NCBI RefSeq assembly: GCF_902705855.1
Contig: NZ_CACSIJ010000001.1
Span: forward strand, 211,044-275,043
Source of the DNA: Zhongshania aliphaticivorans
GTDB taxonomy: Bacteria; Pseudomonadota; Gammaproteobacteria; Pseudomonadales; Spongiibacteraceae
Length of the DNA: 64,000 nt
Direction: 5' to 3'
Part shown: positions 45,049-54,107 of the stretch, in pieces
Position numbering within the stretch: the first letter of the stretch is position 1
How the letters are laid out: each line of letters starts with the position of its first letter
Made by a program: the position numbers and the translations under genes
Notes under the pieces: generated by a model
What the model saw: only the letters and a program-made list of their open reading frames with translations
The model's database searches: none
What the model was told of the DNA's origin: nothing

Positions 45049-45488
45049 GCGAAAACACACCGATTCCTACTCGGGCAGAATTCAAGCACTTTTCAAATAT
45101 TCAAACCCGCTGGCACGACAACGACGTGTATCAACACGTAAACAACGTGGTGTATTATTCCTTCTTTGATACCGCAGTAAACCAGCATTTGATTAACAGC
45201 GGCGTACTCGATATTGCCAACAGCCCTGCCATCGGTTTAGTAATAGAAACCCAGTGCCGCTATTTTTCCGCCGTCAGTTTTCCCGACCTAGTCACCGTCG
45301 GTATTAGAGTAGAGCATCTCGGTAATAGTAGTGTTCGCTACCAGACCGCGCTGTTTCGTAACGATGAGCAAACAGCATCAGCGGTGGGCAATTTTGTGCA
45401 TGTATACGTCGATCGCAAAACCAACCGGCCAGTCAGCATTCCTGACAATGTAAGAGCCGTATTAAGTCCGCTTATGTCTCAAGAGTAA
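45045..45488 (+). CDS. Hotdog-fold acyl-CoA thioesterase (4HBT/YbgC-like)
   Basis: The 147-residue protein has the hotdog motif TRWHDNDVYQHVNNVVYYSFFDTA. In the 4HBT/YbgC families the Asp of the DNDxxxHVNN block is catalytic. The remaining strands VTVGIRVEHLGNSSVRYQTALF and ASAVGNFVHVYVDRKTNRPV are usual. The GTG start overlaps the alcohol dehydrogenase stop, so the two are translated together. It probably frees CoA from a medium or branched acyl-CoA. Confidence 0.88.
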   Translation: MSENTPIPTRAEFKHFSNIQTRWHDNDVYQHVNNVVYYSFFDTAVNQHLINSGVLDIANSPAIGLVIETQCRYFSAVSFPDLVTVGIRVEHLGNSSVRYQTALFRNDEQTASAVGNFVHVYVDRKTNRPVSIPDNVRAVLSPLMSQE

Positions 45489-45516
45489 CCGTGACTAAAG
45501 CTAAATAGGAGTAACT

Positions 45517-46383
45517 ATGTCAGACGGATTAAAGAGCTTAATTGAACTCCTCACCCTCGAAAAAATTGATGAAAACATATATCGCGGCCAATCCGAAGCA
45601 ACCGATTGGGGCCGAGTTTACGGCGGCCAAGTGATCGCTCAAGCATTATCTGCGGCGGCGCAACAGGTCGATCCCGAACGCCATATCCACTCATTTCACA
45701 GCTATTTTTTAAGACCAGGCAACCCGGATTACCCTATTATTTTTGAGGTAGAAAGTAATCTCGACGCCGGTACTATTTCAAATCGCCGAGTGAAAGCCGT
45801 GCAGCGCGGGCAAACCATTTTCTTCATGACCAGTTCATTCCAACTGAATATCGACAGCTACGACCACCAGAGCGCAATGCCTGTGGTACCGCCGCCAGAT
45901 GATCTACCCCAAGAATTGGAATTACGCGAAGAGGATCTACGTTTTGCACCAGAAGAATGGCTGCCAAAGTTTAACGCCGTGCGCGCCATTGATTTTCGTG
46001 CGGTAAATTACTACGACCTAAAAAAACCCTACAAAGGCCCGGCCACCAAACAAATTTGGATGCGGCCCTTTGGTGGCTTGCCAGACAATCCCTGCATTCA
46101 TAACTACATGCTCGCCTACGCCTCAGACTTTTTCTTTTTAGCGACTGCTAGCCAGCCTCATGAGGTCTCGTTTTTAACCGAAGACATGCGCATGGCCACC
46201 ATTGACCACAGCATGTGGTTCCATCGCCCCTTCGACTTCAATGACTGGCTGCTCTACGACATGGACAGCCCGAGCGCCTCCAATGGCCGTGGTTTTGTAC
46301 GCGGAAAAATATACGACCGCGCTGGCCGACTGGTAGCCAGCAGCGCCCAAGAAGGCATTATGAGGAAAAAACGAGGAAGCTAG
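45517..46383 (+). CDS. tesB: TesB, acyl-CoA thioesterase II
   Basis: This 288-residue protein has two fused hotdog domains, as in E. coli TesB. The conserved opening ENIYRGQSEATDWGRVYGGQVIAQALSAA and FHSYFLRPGNPDYPI block is clear, as is the second-half RPFGGLPDNPCIHNYMLAYASDFFFL with its catalytic Asp region and TIDHSMWFHRPFDFNDWLLYDMDSPSA. It follows the small thioesterase after 28 bases and ends the plus-strand operon at a hairpin. Two thioesterases in one operon suggest tight control of free CoA. Confidence 0.93.
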   Translation: MSDGLKSLIELLTLEKIDENIYRGQSEATDWGRVYGGQVIAQALSAAAQQVDPERHIHSFHSYFLRPGNPDYPIIFEVESNLDAGTISNRRVKAVQRGQTIFFMTSSFQLNIDSYDHQSAMPVVPPPDDLPQELELREEDLRFAPEEWLPKFNAVRAIDFRAVNYYDLKKPYKGPATKQIWMRPFGGLPDNPCIHNYMLAYASDFFFLATASQPHEVSFLTEDMRMATIDHSMWFHRPFDFNDWLLYDMDSPSASNGRGFVRGKIYDRAGRLVASSAQEGIMRKKRGS

Positions 46384-46410
46384 CTTCGCGAAGTTAGCGG
46401 CTAGGTTAGA

Positions 46411-46444
46411 CTGCCATTCTCATATAGATAATGGCAGGCCTTTT
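46411..46444 (+). terminator. Probable terminator of the alcohol dehydrogenase-thioesterase operon
   Basis: CTGCCATT and AATGGCAG form an 8-base stem with an 11-base loop, followed by GCCTTTT. It lies 28 bases after the tesB stop and before the convergent crotonase gene. Confidence 0.6.
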
Positions 46445-46470
46445 GACCGCCTTCGTACTTAACAATATCA

Positions 46471-47238
46471 CTAACCTCTAAACTGCTTAAAATCAGGCTT
46501 ACGTTTTTCCATAATCGCAACCACGGCTTCAATATTTTCTGGCGTTCCCGCTAGGCGAGACATGCCTTCGGTTTCGCCGCCCATTGCAGAGTGAATTGCC
46601 GCGCGATGGACATTACGCATTAATTTTTTAGTTTCGACCAAGGAAGGAATTGGCCATTGGGCAATCTCCCGCGCCTTTTCCATTGCCTTATCTAAAAGCA
46701 CATCATCGTCAAAACTGGCAGTCGCAATCCCTAGTTCAACAGCCTTATCTGCATTGATCCATTCCGAGGTATACATCAGCTCTGCGGCTTTACGTGCACC
46801 GATGATTACTTGTAACTGGTAGCTACTGCCCCACTCCGGCACCAAACCCAGTGCAGTAAAAGGAAAGCGTAAACGCAGGCTATCGCCAACGTAAACAACA
46901 TCTGTATGAAGCAATAAGGTCGCACCACCGCCAACGGCGACACCCCGTGCTGCACTAACCACCGGCTTATCAAAATCTACCAAGGCCTTGGCCGACACAG
47001 CAAAGGGATGCTCACCTTCGGTCTCAGAGAAGTCGTTAAGATCAACGCCGGATGAAAAATCGAAACCCGCACCGGTAATGACCACGCAGGCAACCAGTGG
47101 ATTATCACTTGCGGCAACAAGGGCATCTTTAAACGCCAACCATTGTTCATTACTAAAGGCATTTTTTTTATGCGGCCTATTTAGCGTTAGCAATAATACG
47201 CCGTCATCATCAAGTTGCTGTAATACCGTGTCGCTCAT
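46471..47238 (-). CDS. Enoyl-CoA hydratase/isomerase (crotonase family)
   Basis: The 255-residue crotonase-fold protein has the N-terminal LNRPHKKNAFSNEQW block, the oxyanion-hole segment VITGAGFDFSSGVDLNDF and VVSAARGVAVGGGATLLLHTD. In the active-site region LGLVPEWGSSYQL, a Glu occupies a position close to that of the usual hydratase Glu. Hydratase and isomerase activity cannot be separated by eye. It is the last gene of the long minus-strand run from 55085 and lies 55 bases after the nitroreductase. Confidence 0.88.
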   Translation of the reverse strand: MSDTVLQQLDDDGVLLLTLNRPHKKNAFSNEQWLAFKDALVAASDNPLVACVVITGAGFDFSSGVDLNDFSETEGEHPFAVSAKALVDFDKPVVSAARGVAVGGGATLLLHTDVVYVGDSLRLRFPFTALGLVPEWGSSYQLQVIIGARKAAELMYTSEWINADKAVELGIATASFDDDVLLDKAMEKAREIAQWPIPSLVETKKLMRNVHRAAIHSAMGGETEGMSRLAGTPENIEAVVAIMEKRKPDFKQFRG

Positions 47239-47293
47239 ATTCTTCTCATTTTTTATTCATTTTATGGGGAGCAGGCCTGCCCTAATAAATTCT

Positions 47294-47968
47294 TTAACTA
47301 TAAAACCTGACTGTGTCTGCAAGGTCCGCGCGATCGGTACGGCAAGTATTCACCGCGCTTGAGGTATCTTCCCGACCGAAGGAAATGCCAAATAATAATT
47401 TATTCGCCGGATTAATATTTAGCTCCTGTCTGACCAAATCACAATTGAAGCCAAGTGCCGTTTGCGGGCAACTCGCCAGGCCATGTGCGCTAATACTCAG
47501 CATCAATGTTTGCGCGTACATACCAAGATCAGCCGCTTCACGAAGCCCAAAGGGTTCTGGTAAGAATAAAAACGCCACATGGGGTGCACCGAAAAATTCG
47601 TAGTTCTTCATGAATTGTTCGTTGCGGGCGGCTTTATTGTCGCGGGTAATACCCATGGCATCGTATAAATCGGCAGCGGCCTTGTATTGACGCTCTTTAT
47701 ACACACCGGCATATTTTCCGTCGTAAGGAAAATCCATTGTCCATTCACCGGCACTAAATGCAGGTGGAATTTTACTGCGAAGATTTTCAATACTTGCGCC
47801 GCTCGCCACCGCCACTTGCCAAGGCTGGGTATTGCAGTTTGAGGGCGCGCGTTGCGCAAGTGCAAAAATAGACTCTAATTCAGCCTGAGCAACAGGCTCG
47901 GCCAGAAATGCACGGACTGAACGTCGCGTGTTCACAATGTCACTAAATACCTTTAAAGATTCACTCAT
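47294..47968 (-). CDS. Nitroreductase-family oxidoreductase, paralogue of the protein at 15915
   Basis: From the ATG at 47968, inside the racemase 3' end, the protein has 224 residues. It carries NTRRSVRAFL for FMN phosphate, LAQRAPSNCNTQPWQVAVASG, and the later GLASCPQTALGF block. These are shared with the nitroreductase at 15915-16580, including FFGAPHVAFLFLP versus FFDAPHVAFISMP, so the two are paralogues. The alternative start at 47992 gives eight extra residues. Its position inside an acyl-CoA operon suggests a redox step on an intermediate or on a ring, but the substrate is unknown. Confidence 0.85.
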   Translation of the reverse strand: MSESLKVFSDIVNTRRSVRAFLAEPVAQAELESIFALAQRAPSNCNTQPWQVAVASGASIENLRSKIPPAFSAGEWTMDFPYDGKYAGVYKERQYKAAADLYDAMGITRDNKAARNEQFMKNYEFFGAPHVAFLFLPEPFGLREAADLGMYAQTLMLSISAHGLASCPQTALGFNCDLVRQELNINPANKLLFGISFGREDTSSAVNTCRTDRADLADTVRFYS

Positions 47969-49124
47969 TAACGCCATCCACTTGTTTAACAACGCCGGCG
48001 CTTAACAGCCGGTCTATATGATCAGCACCTAAGCCTAACTGGTTCAGTATAGCTATTGTATTTGCACCTTCGGCTACCGGGGAGTGCTGAATCTCACCGG
48101 GCGTGCGTGAGAAACGCGGCGCAGGTGCAGATTGTAAAACATTATCGCGGCGAACAAGGTTTTTCCTAAAGGCGTTATGCGGATAATCGGCAGCCTCCTC
48201 CATATCCAGCACCGGAGCTGCGCAGGCATCACTACCCTCAAACAACACAGCCCATTCGTCCCGGCTTTTTTCTAAAAACCGCGCCGCCATTTGTGCACGA
48301 CGTGAAGGCCATTGAGCCTTATCCATCTGCGAGAAATAATCGCTGCCGCCAAGGTCTATTTCTAAAATTGCGAGTAGTTGCGCATAAAACTGGGGTTCTA
48401 TTGCGCCAACCGACATTGAACGACCATCTTTGCATAAATAGCTTCTATAAAATGGCGCACCGCCATCTAGCATATTTTGCTCGCGTTCAAGGTCCCAGAA
48501 TTGGATGCCCCTCAGGCCGTGAATGGTACTGAGTAGTGAGGTAGTGCCATCGCAAATCGCGGCATCGACTACCTGCCCAACACCCGAATGTTTGCGCTCT
48601 AACAACGCCGCCAAGACCCCCAACAATAAAAACATGGAACCGCCGCCCAAATCGCCAATTACATTCAAGGGCGTTGGCGGTGCTTCGCCTGCAGTGCCAA
48701 AGCTGCCTAATAAGCCGGTAATAGCAATGTAATTAAGATCGTGCCCTGCACGCTTGGCCATCGGGCCATCTTGTCCCCAGCCCGTCATTCGCCCGTAAAC
48801 CAATGCCGGATTACGCTTAGCGCAGTCGTCTGGCCCCAAGCCTAACTTTTCCATTACACCGGGGCGAAAGCATTCAATCAATACGTCAGCGGATTCCAAT
48901 AACTGTAAAACAAGCTTAACGCCGTCGGGCTGTTTTAAGTCGACAGCAATGGATTTGCGACCACGGGCGGTAATGTCACCGGGGTGCCCGCCTAAGCCGC
49001 CGCCAGAGGTGCGATCAATGCGAATAACTTCTGCGCCAAGGTCTGACAGCAGCATACAGGCATACGGCGCGGGGCCAATGCCCGCCATTTCTATAATACG
49101 CAAACCAGTTAATGGGCCAGACAT
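47961..49124 (-). CDS. Alpha-methylacyl-CoA racemase-like CaiB family protein
   Basis: The 387-residue protein is a CaiB/BaiF family member that looks most like alpha-methylacyl-CoA racemase. Its blocks are LSDLGAEVIRIDR, RGRKSIAVDLKQP, GRMTGWGQDGPMAKRAGHDLNYIAITG with the His of AGHD, and NVIGDLGGGSM with the Asp of GDLGGG. His and Asp are the proton-transfer pair in the racemase. The enzyme would interconvert 2R and 2S methyl-branched acyl-CoAs, needed for methyl-branched and sterol side chains. A CoA-transferase function is the alternative, but the GDLGGG block favours the racemase. It overlaps the nitroreductase gene by 8 bases. Confidence 0.85.
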   Translation of the reverse strand: MSGPLTGLRIIEMAGIGPAPYACMLLSDLGAEVIRIDRTSGGGLGGHPGDITARGRKSIAVDLKQPDGVKLVLQLLESADVLIECFRPGVMEKLGLGPDDCAKRNPALVYGRMTGWGQDGPMAKRAGHDLNYIAITGLLGSFGTAGEAPPTPLNVIGDLGGGSMFLLLGVLAALLERKHSGVGQVVDAAICDGTTSLLSTIHGLRGIQFWDLEREQNMLDGGAPFYRSYLCKDGRSMSVGAIEPQFYAQLLAILEIDLGGSDYFSQMDKAQWPSRRAQMAARFLEKSRDEWAVLFEGSDACAAPVLDMEEAADYPHNAFRKNLVRRDNVLQSAPAPRFSRTPGEIQHSPVAEGANTIAILNQLGLGADHIDRLLSAGVVKQVDGVNE

Positions 49125-49217
49125 TGATGTTCTCGCTTTATAGACGGAGATTTGCAGGAAGATATGCGACGCAGCAGTGACTCAATATTTTGAGCCACCG
49201 CTATATGGGGGAATAAG

Positions 49218-50039
49218 CTATTCGCCGGTAAATACCGCAGGACGTTTTTCTTTAAAGGCACGCATGCCTTCTTTGGCATCTTTAGAGCCAAACACTGGGC
49301 CAGCTAATTCATCTGACTTTTGCATTGCCTCATCTTCGGCCAAATGCTCGGTATGCTCACGTAGCGAACGCACCACGGCTTTAATCGCAATCGGGCCATT
49401 GGCACAAATTTTCTCGGCCAATTTCTTAGCTTCGTTTAAGGTTTCACCTTTTGGCACAACTCGGTTAATAAGACCAAATTCCAATGCCTGCTGGGCAGAC
49501 ACATGCTCACCCAACAATAAAATCTCGGCAGCCAAGCAGTAAGGAATTTGCTTACGTAAACGAATAGTAGAACCCGACATGGGATACAAACCACGCGCCA
49601 CTTCGGTTACACCAAAGATGGCGTCTTCTGCGGCAACACGAATATCCGTGCCCTGTAGAATTTCAGTACCACCTGCTAGCGCGTAACCTTCAACAGCAAG
49701 CAGCAAAGGCTTGCAGGGACGATTTTCACGTAGCAAGGCCTGCCAGTGAATATTGGGAACCGTACCCATTAAATCCATAAATTCTTGGGTGGTACCTTGG
49801 TCCCCATCGGGGCCGACTTTTAAATCCATACCGGCGCAAAAGGTATCGCCATTGGCGGTGAGAATCGCACAATAAAGATTGTCGTCTTCATCCAATAAAC
49901 GCCATGCTTTATACAAGCCCAACAACATTTCGGGATTAAACGCGTTCTTAGCTTCAGGCCTATTAAGGGTGACGATCAATACATGACCTTCCTGCTCAAC
50001 GATGCAGGTTTTGGTACTGATGGCTAACTCGGTTGCCAT
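49218..50039 (-). CDS. Enoyl-CoA hydratase (crotonase family)
   Basis: The 273-residue crotonase protein has LNRPEAKNAFNPEMLLG, ILTANGDTFCAGMDLKVG for the oxyanion hole, AVEGYALAGGTEILQGTDIRVA and FGVTEVARGLYPMSGSTIRLRKQIPY. It belongs to the EchA-like subgroup common in actinobacterial and proteobacterial lipid or steroid clusters. It lies 24 bases downstream of the acyl-CoA synthetase and before the racemase. It is probably the hydration step for the same substrate, distinct from the crotonase at 46471. Confidence 0.9.
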   Translation of the reverse strand: MATELAISTKTCIVEQEGHVLIVTLNRPEAKNAFNPEMLLGLYKAWRLLDEDDNLYCAILTANGDTFCAGMDLKVGPDGDQGTTQEFMDLMGTVPNIHWQALLRENRPCKPLLLAVEGYALAGGTEILQGTDIRVAAEDAIFGVTEVARGLYPMSGSTIRLRKQIPYCLAAEILLLGEHVSAQQALEFGLINRVVPKGETLNEAKKLAEKICANGPIAIKAVVRSLREHTEHLAEDEAMQKSDELAGPVFGSKDAKEGMRAFKEKRPAVFTGE

Positions 50040-50063
50040 GATATTAACTCCATTAATTTATTA

Positions 50064-51695
50064 TTAAGCGACTGCGCCCTTGCCACTCTCTGCAAACGCT
50101 TTAGCGGTTTTGTAGTCTGGTTTGCCGCTTGGGGCGCGAGGCAGCTCGTCTATTAAATGAATTTCCCGTGGCACTTTGTAGCCGGCAATATGCTTTCGGC
50201 AATGCTCTTGAATATTCTCTAAACTTAATTGAATACCTTTGCGGGCTTGGATAATTGCACTGACACGACTACCCCAGCGCTCATCTGCAACACCAACCAC
50301 CAGCGCATCAAATATACCGTCGTGGGCTTTAAGAGCATCTTCCACTTCTTCTGGGAAGATTTTTTCGCCGCCACTGTTTATACAATTTGAGCCGCGCCCA
50401 AATACCGTGATCGACCCGTCATCTTCAATTTTGGCCGCGTCGCCGGTAAGCAACCACGTTTTACCATCGACTTTAATAAAGGTTTTATCAGTTTTCACCG
50501 GATCGTTGTAGTAACCATTGGGGATATAACCGGCACGAGCAAAAATACCCGTTTCGCCAAGCTCAGCATGACGACGTGGCTCGCCCTCAACGTCGATAAT
50601 CACGTCCATATAATCTGTGCGACTCACATTACCAAGGCCAGACGCCGTTTTTTTACTGCCGTTATCCATCCCCATTTGGCCGCCTTCCGACGAGCCAAAG
50701 CTATTGGTGATAAACACATTGGGGAAGTGCTTTTTAAAGGCTTCTTGTTTTGCGTCTGAGAAAATAGCGCCGCCGGAACCGACGTTAAAAACGGGCGTTA
50801 AATCCCAGCGATCAGGGTTTTCTGCCAAGGCATCTAGCAAAGGAATCGCCATGGCGTCGCCAACAATCTGTACCGCATTCACTTTCTCATCGGCAACAAT
50901 CTGCCAAACGGCTTCGCCATCGAAAGAACGTTTGTGATTTAGGATTAAGGCATTGCCCGCCAACAATTGAATACAGGCATACCACCACGACGCACCGTGC
51001 ATCAGCGGCGCCAGCGCAATACCGCGCAAAGGATGTTCAGTTACTCGGCTTGCCATGTCTTCTGGCTTTTCGCAGGCGCCAAGGGGCGAGAAATGCCCGC
51101 CGCCGCCCATTGCGGCAAAAAACACATTTTTATGCGGCCACATCACGCCTTTGGGCATACCTGTGGTGCCGCCAGTGTAAAGAATGAAGTAATCGTCCCC
51201 TGAGCGCTCGCCAAAATCGCGGGCTTTATTCTGGGTTTGCTGCACGGTGTGATAGTCCACCGCGTCGATTGTAGACAAGGCGTAATCACTGTCGTCAGCA
51301 ACTGAAACACACAGTTTCAGGGTTTTAGCGGCACTGCGAACCTCGGCAATCGCGGGTATAAATTCGCGATGATGAATACAGGCAACCATATCCGCATTAT
51401 CAAAAATATAGAGCAACTCATCTTTCACATAGCGGTAGTTAACATTGATGGGCACCGCGCGAATTTTGAAGCACGCGAGCATCGCTTCCAGATATTCGTT
51501 GCAGTTATACATATACAGGCCGACGTGATCGCCGGCTTTGACACCATTAGCCGCAAGATAATGTGCCATTTGATTCGCGCCAGCGTCCAACTCAGCATAG
51601 CTACAGCGGCTTGCTCCACAAACCAGTGCCTCGCGCTCCGGCACTTTGTCAGCAACGGCTTCAAACAAATCAGCGAGGTTAAAATGCATAGCCAT
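50064..51695 (-). CDS. Acyl-CoA synthetase (AMP-forming, FadD family)
   Basis: The 543-residue enzyme activates a carboxylic acid to its CoA thioester with ATP. It has the adenylation loop YTGGTTGMPKGVMWPH, the NSFGSSEGGQ block, the Asp/Arg block WLLTGDAAKIEDDGSITVFGRGSNCINSGGEKIFPEEVE and the catalytic Lys in LPRAPSGKPDYK. It resembles the FadD3/FadD19-like synthetases used for sterol side chains or ring fragments more than the long-chain FadD of E. coli; this is a judgement from the active-site blocks. It is followed directly by a crotonase gene, so the pathway probably begins here. Confidence 0.92.
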   Translation of the reverse strand: MAMHFNLADLFEAVADKVPEREALVCGASRCSYAELDAGANQMAHYLAANGVKAGDHVGLYMYNCNEYLEAMLACFKIRAVPINVNYRYVKDELLYIFDNADMVACIHHREFIPAIAEVRSAAKTLKLCVSVADDSDYALSTIDAVDYHTVQQTQNKARDFGERSGDDYFILYTGGTTGMPKGVMWPHKNVFFAAMGGGGHFSPLGACEKPEDMASRVTEHPLRGIALAPLMHGASWWYACIQLLAGNALILNHKRSFDGEAVWQIVADEKVNAVQIVGDAMAIPLLDALAENPDRWDLTPVFNVGSGGAIFSDAKQEAFKKHFPNVFITNSFGSSEGGQMGMDNGSKKTASGLGNVSRTDYMDVIIDVEGEPRRHAELGETGIFARAGYIPNGYYNDPVKTDKTFIKVDGKTWLLTGDAAKIEDDGSITVFGRGSNCINSGGEKIFPEEVEDALKAHDGIFDALVVGVADERWGSRVSAIIQARKGIQLSLENIQEHCRKHIAGYKVPREIHLIDELPRAPSGKPDYKTAKAFAESGKGAVA

Positions 51696-51884
51696 ATTCT
51701 CAATCCCTTATTATTTTCTGTGCGATGTTCGCAAATTATTCTGAGAAACATTCAAGCCTCTCGCCCCAATAGCACCGGCAGCAAGAGTATAAATGACTCA
51801 TAAATATAGCAACCGCCACCGAGCGCCACCATCCTCCCAAAAGACGAGAGCAGCACGGCGGCAACAAGGTAGCGGTTTAGCGAA

Positions 51885-53048
51885 TTACGCTTTCTCTGAA
51901 CTCACTACCCACATCGAGAAGAACTGCGCGCCGCCACCGTAGGCATGGCCTAAGGCCGTTTTAGCCCCATCCACTTGATGTCCGCCCGCTTCACCACGCA
52001 CCTGCTGGGCGGCTTCGGCAAAGCGAATCATGCCGGATGCACCTATCGGGTTAGACGACAATACACCACCGGAGCAATTCCACGGTATATCTCCACCCTC
52101 AATTAATGAGGTAGAGCCGTCCATGGTTAACTCCCAGCCCTTACCTTTTTCGGCAAAGCCAAGATTTTCTAACCACATTGGCTCATACCACGAGAACGGC
52201 ACATAGACTTCGGCACAGTCCAAATCTTTACGCGGATTATGAATACCCGCTTGCGCATACACATCTTTGGCGCAGTCGATACCGGCCTGTGGGCTAACTT
52301 GCTCACGACCCGCGTACATGGTCGGCTCTGAGCGCATGGCAGTACCACGAATCCATGCCGGTTTACGTGGTGACTTTGTTGCCAACTCCTCATTGGCAAT
52401 AATCATCGCACACGCACCATCTGAAGAAGGGCAGGCTTCCAAGAAACGCAGCGGCTCCCACAGCATGGGACTATCTTCCACTTCTTTCATGGTAATTTCT
52501 GGCAGCTGCAAATGCGCTAAGGGATTCTTTGCACCGTGCAAACGATCTTTCACCGCAACTTTAATACCTGCATCGTAAGGCGCATTTGAGCGACGCATAT
52601 ATTCGCGAATAATCGGTGCAAAATAACCACCGGCACCGGCATTCAAATGCGGCGAAAACGGCTGTGGATTAGACAAGGCCCACATTGCGTTAGACTCTGA
52701 CTGCTTCTCATAAGACACCGTCAAAATACGTTTAAACACGCCGCTTTGCACGTAACTTGCCGCCACGATGGCGGTAGAACCACCCACCGATCCCGCCGTG
52801 TGTACACGCAACATTGGCTTGCCATTACAGCCTAAGGCATCAGTCAAATATAGCTCGGGCATAATCACGCCCTCAAACATATCCGGCGCCTTGCCGATAA
52901 TGACCGCGTCTATGTCATTCCACGTTAAGCCTGCATCTTCAAGGGCGTTTACCGCCGCTTCCCGTACCATTCCCGCAATAGAAACGTCTTTGCGCTTGGT
53001 TTTATATTTTGTTTGGCCTACGCCAACAACCGCAGCTAACTGAGCCAT
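51885..53048 (-). CDS. SCP2-thiolase-like protein (thiolase or lyase), no active-site Cys at the usual place
   Basis: From the ATG at 53048, which overlaps the previous stop (TAATG), the protein has 387 residues. It is a thiolase-superfamily member of the SCP-x/lipid-transfer type with VGVGQTKYKTKRKDVSIAGMVREAA, the nucleophile-region block VHTAGSVGGSTAIVAASYV and the late GHAYGGGAQFF. The position of the reactive Cys in true thiolases reads His-Thr-Ala-Gly-Ser, so Cys is lacking. Related proteins that pair with DUF35 partners act as retro-aldolases on sterol side chains. The next two genes, another thiolase-like protein and a DUF35 protein, fit such a complex. Confidence 0.82.
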   Translation of the reverse strand: MAQLAAVVGVGQTKYKTKRKDVSIAGMVREAAVNALEDAGLTWNDIDAVIIGKAPDMFEGVIMPELYLTDALGCNGKPMLRVHTAGSVGGSTAIVAASYVQSGVFKRILTVSYEKQSESNAMWALSNPQPFSPHLNAGAGGYFAPIIREYMRRSNAPYDAGIKVAVKDRLHGAKNPLAHLQLPEITMKEVEDSPMLWEPLRFLEACPSSDGACAMIIANEELATKSPRKPAWIRGTAMRSEPTMYAGREQVSPQAGIDCAKDVYAQAGIHNPRKDLDCAEVYVPFSWYEPMWLENLGFAEKGKGWELTMDGSTSLIEGGDIPWNCSGGVLSSNPIGASGMIRFAEAAQQVRGEAGGHQVDGAKTALGHAYGGGAQFFSMWVVSSEKA

Positions 53049-54106
53049 TATTTCGCCTCCAGTACGGTAACTAGATTTTGTTGCAAGCACGGACCTGATG
53101 TCGCGTGGGCAACCCCGCGTGTTATTTCGCCGCGAATAATTCGCATGGCGACTTCTCCAATACGCGACAAGCCCGATGCCATCATGACGTTACCCGCCAA
53201 CACGCCACCAGAGGGATTAATGACGGTGTCATCGCCCAAACCCAGAGCCTTTTTAAGAATAATTTCTTGATGACTAAAGGGCGCGTACAGCTCAGCAACA
53301 TCAACCTTGCCATTTTTTACGCCAACGGCTTCACCGGCAATTTCAGTCGATACTGAGCGGCTTAAATCACGCGAGCCGATGTGATGGGTTTCGATACGGT
53401 GATCAATGCCTTTAATAATGGCGTAGGGCTTGCCCCACTCCTCTGCTTTTTCAATGGTGCAAATAATCATGGCGCAAGCACCATCTGAAATGGGGCAGCA
53501 GTCATGTAGACGCAAGGGAGAAACATAGGTCGCTTCTTTTAATAAATCAGCGGCGGTCTGATCACCTTTTAACTGCGCATGGGGATTAGCCAACGCATTA
53601 TTTCTTGAGCGCGCCACCACCTCGGCCATATCGGCTTCAGTGATTTCACCTGAATCCAGCATTGTTCTCGCCTGCATCGCCGCAAAAGCGATGGTGTCTA
53701 CCCACAGCGGCGCGAGGTAATACGGATCAAGTTGCTGAGACAGCACTATCGGTAGCTCACCCGGAGAAGATTTGCCGAAACCGTACAACAATGCTGACTC
53801 AGCATGCCCCATTTGGATTTTCAGCCACGCTTCGTAAAGCGCCCACGCTGCATCCATTTCTACATGTGATTCTTTAATCGGCGGCACAGCGCCTAGAGCA
53901 TCCACACCGGCAACAAAAGCAAAGGCCGCACCTTGCTGGTAGTCACAGCTACCAGAACAGGTAAAATCAACGTCCTGCGCGCTTTTGATTCCGGTTTGTT
54001 TAAACACTTCGGTTAACACCGGCATAATCAATTCGACTTCATTTTGCGCACCAGCATCCCGCTGGCAATTCGATTGCGCAAAGGCAACTATCGCAACATC
54101 ACGCAT
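53048..54106 (-). CDS. Second SCP2-thiolase-like protein of the DUF35-linked pair
   Basis: The ATG at 54106 lies one base after the DUF35 stop with GAGGG about nine bases upstream and gives 352 residues; an upstream ATG at 54121 is the alternative. The protein has the thiolase-like AIVAFAQSNCQRDAG opening, the block VDFTCSGSCDYQQGAAFAFVAG with two Cys near the nucleophile position, and HATSGPCLQQNLVTVLEA at the end. It is related to but clearly different from its downstream partner. Such heteromeric thiolase-like pairs beside DUF35 proteins occur in steroid and terpenoid degradation. The substrate is not shown by sequence. Confidence 0.8.
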   Translation of the reverse strand: MRDVAIVAFAQSNCQRDAGAQNEVELIMPVLTEVFKQTGIKSAQDVDFTCSGSCDYQQGAAFAFVAGVDALGAVPPIKESHVEMDAAWALYEAWLKIQMGHAESALLYGFGKSSPGELPIVLSQQLDPYYLAPLWVDTIAFAAMQARTMLDSGEITEADMAEVVARSRNNALANPHAQLKGDQTAADLLKEATYVSPLRLHDCCPISDGACAMIICTIEKAEEWGKPYAIIKGIDHRIETHHIGSRDLSRSVSTEIAGEAVGVKNGKVDVAELYAPFSHQEIILKKALGLGDDTVINPSGGVLAGNVMMASGLSRIGEVAMRIIRGEITRGVAHATSGPCLQQNLVTVLEAK

Positions 54107-54107
54107 T

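Noticed and set aside
46381-46400. Inverted repeat around the tesB stop codon (GCTAGCTTCG/CGAAGTTAGC) as a regulatory site
   Set aside because: It overlaps the coding end, has a mismatch, and the hairpin at 46411 explains termination better.
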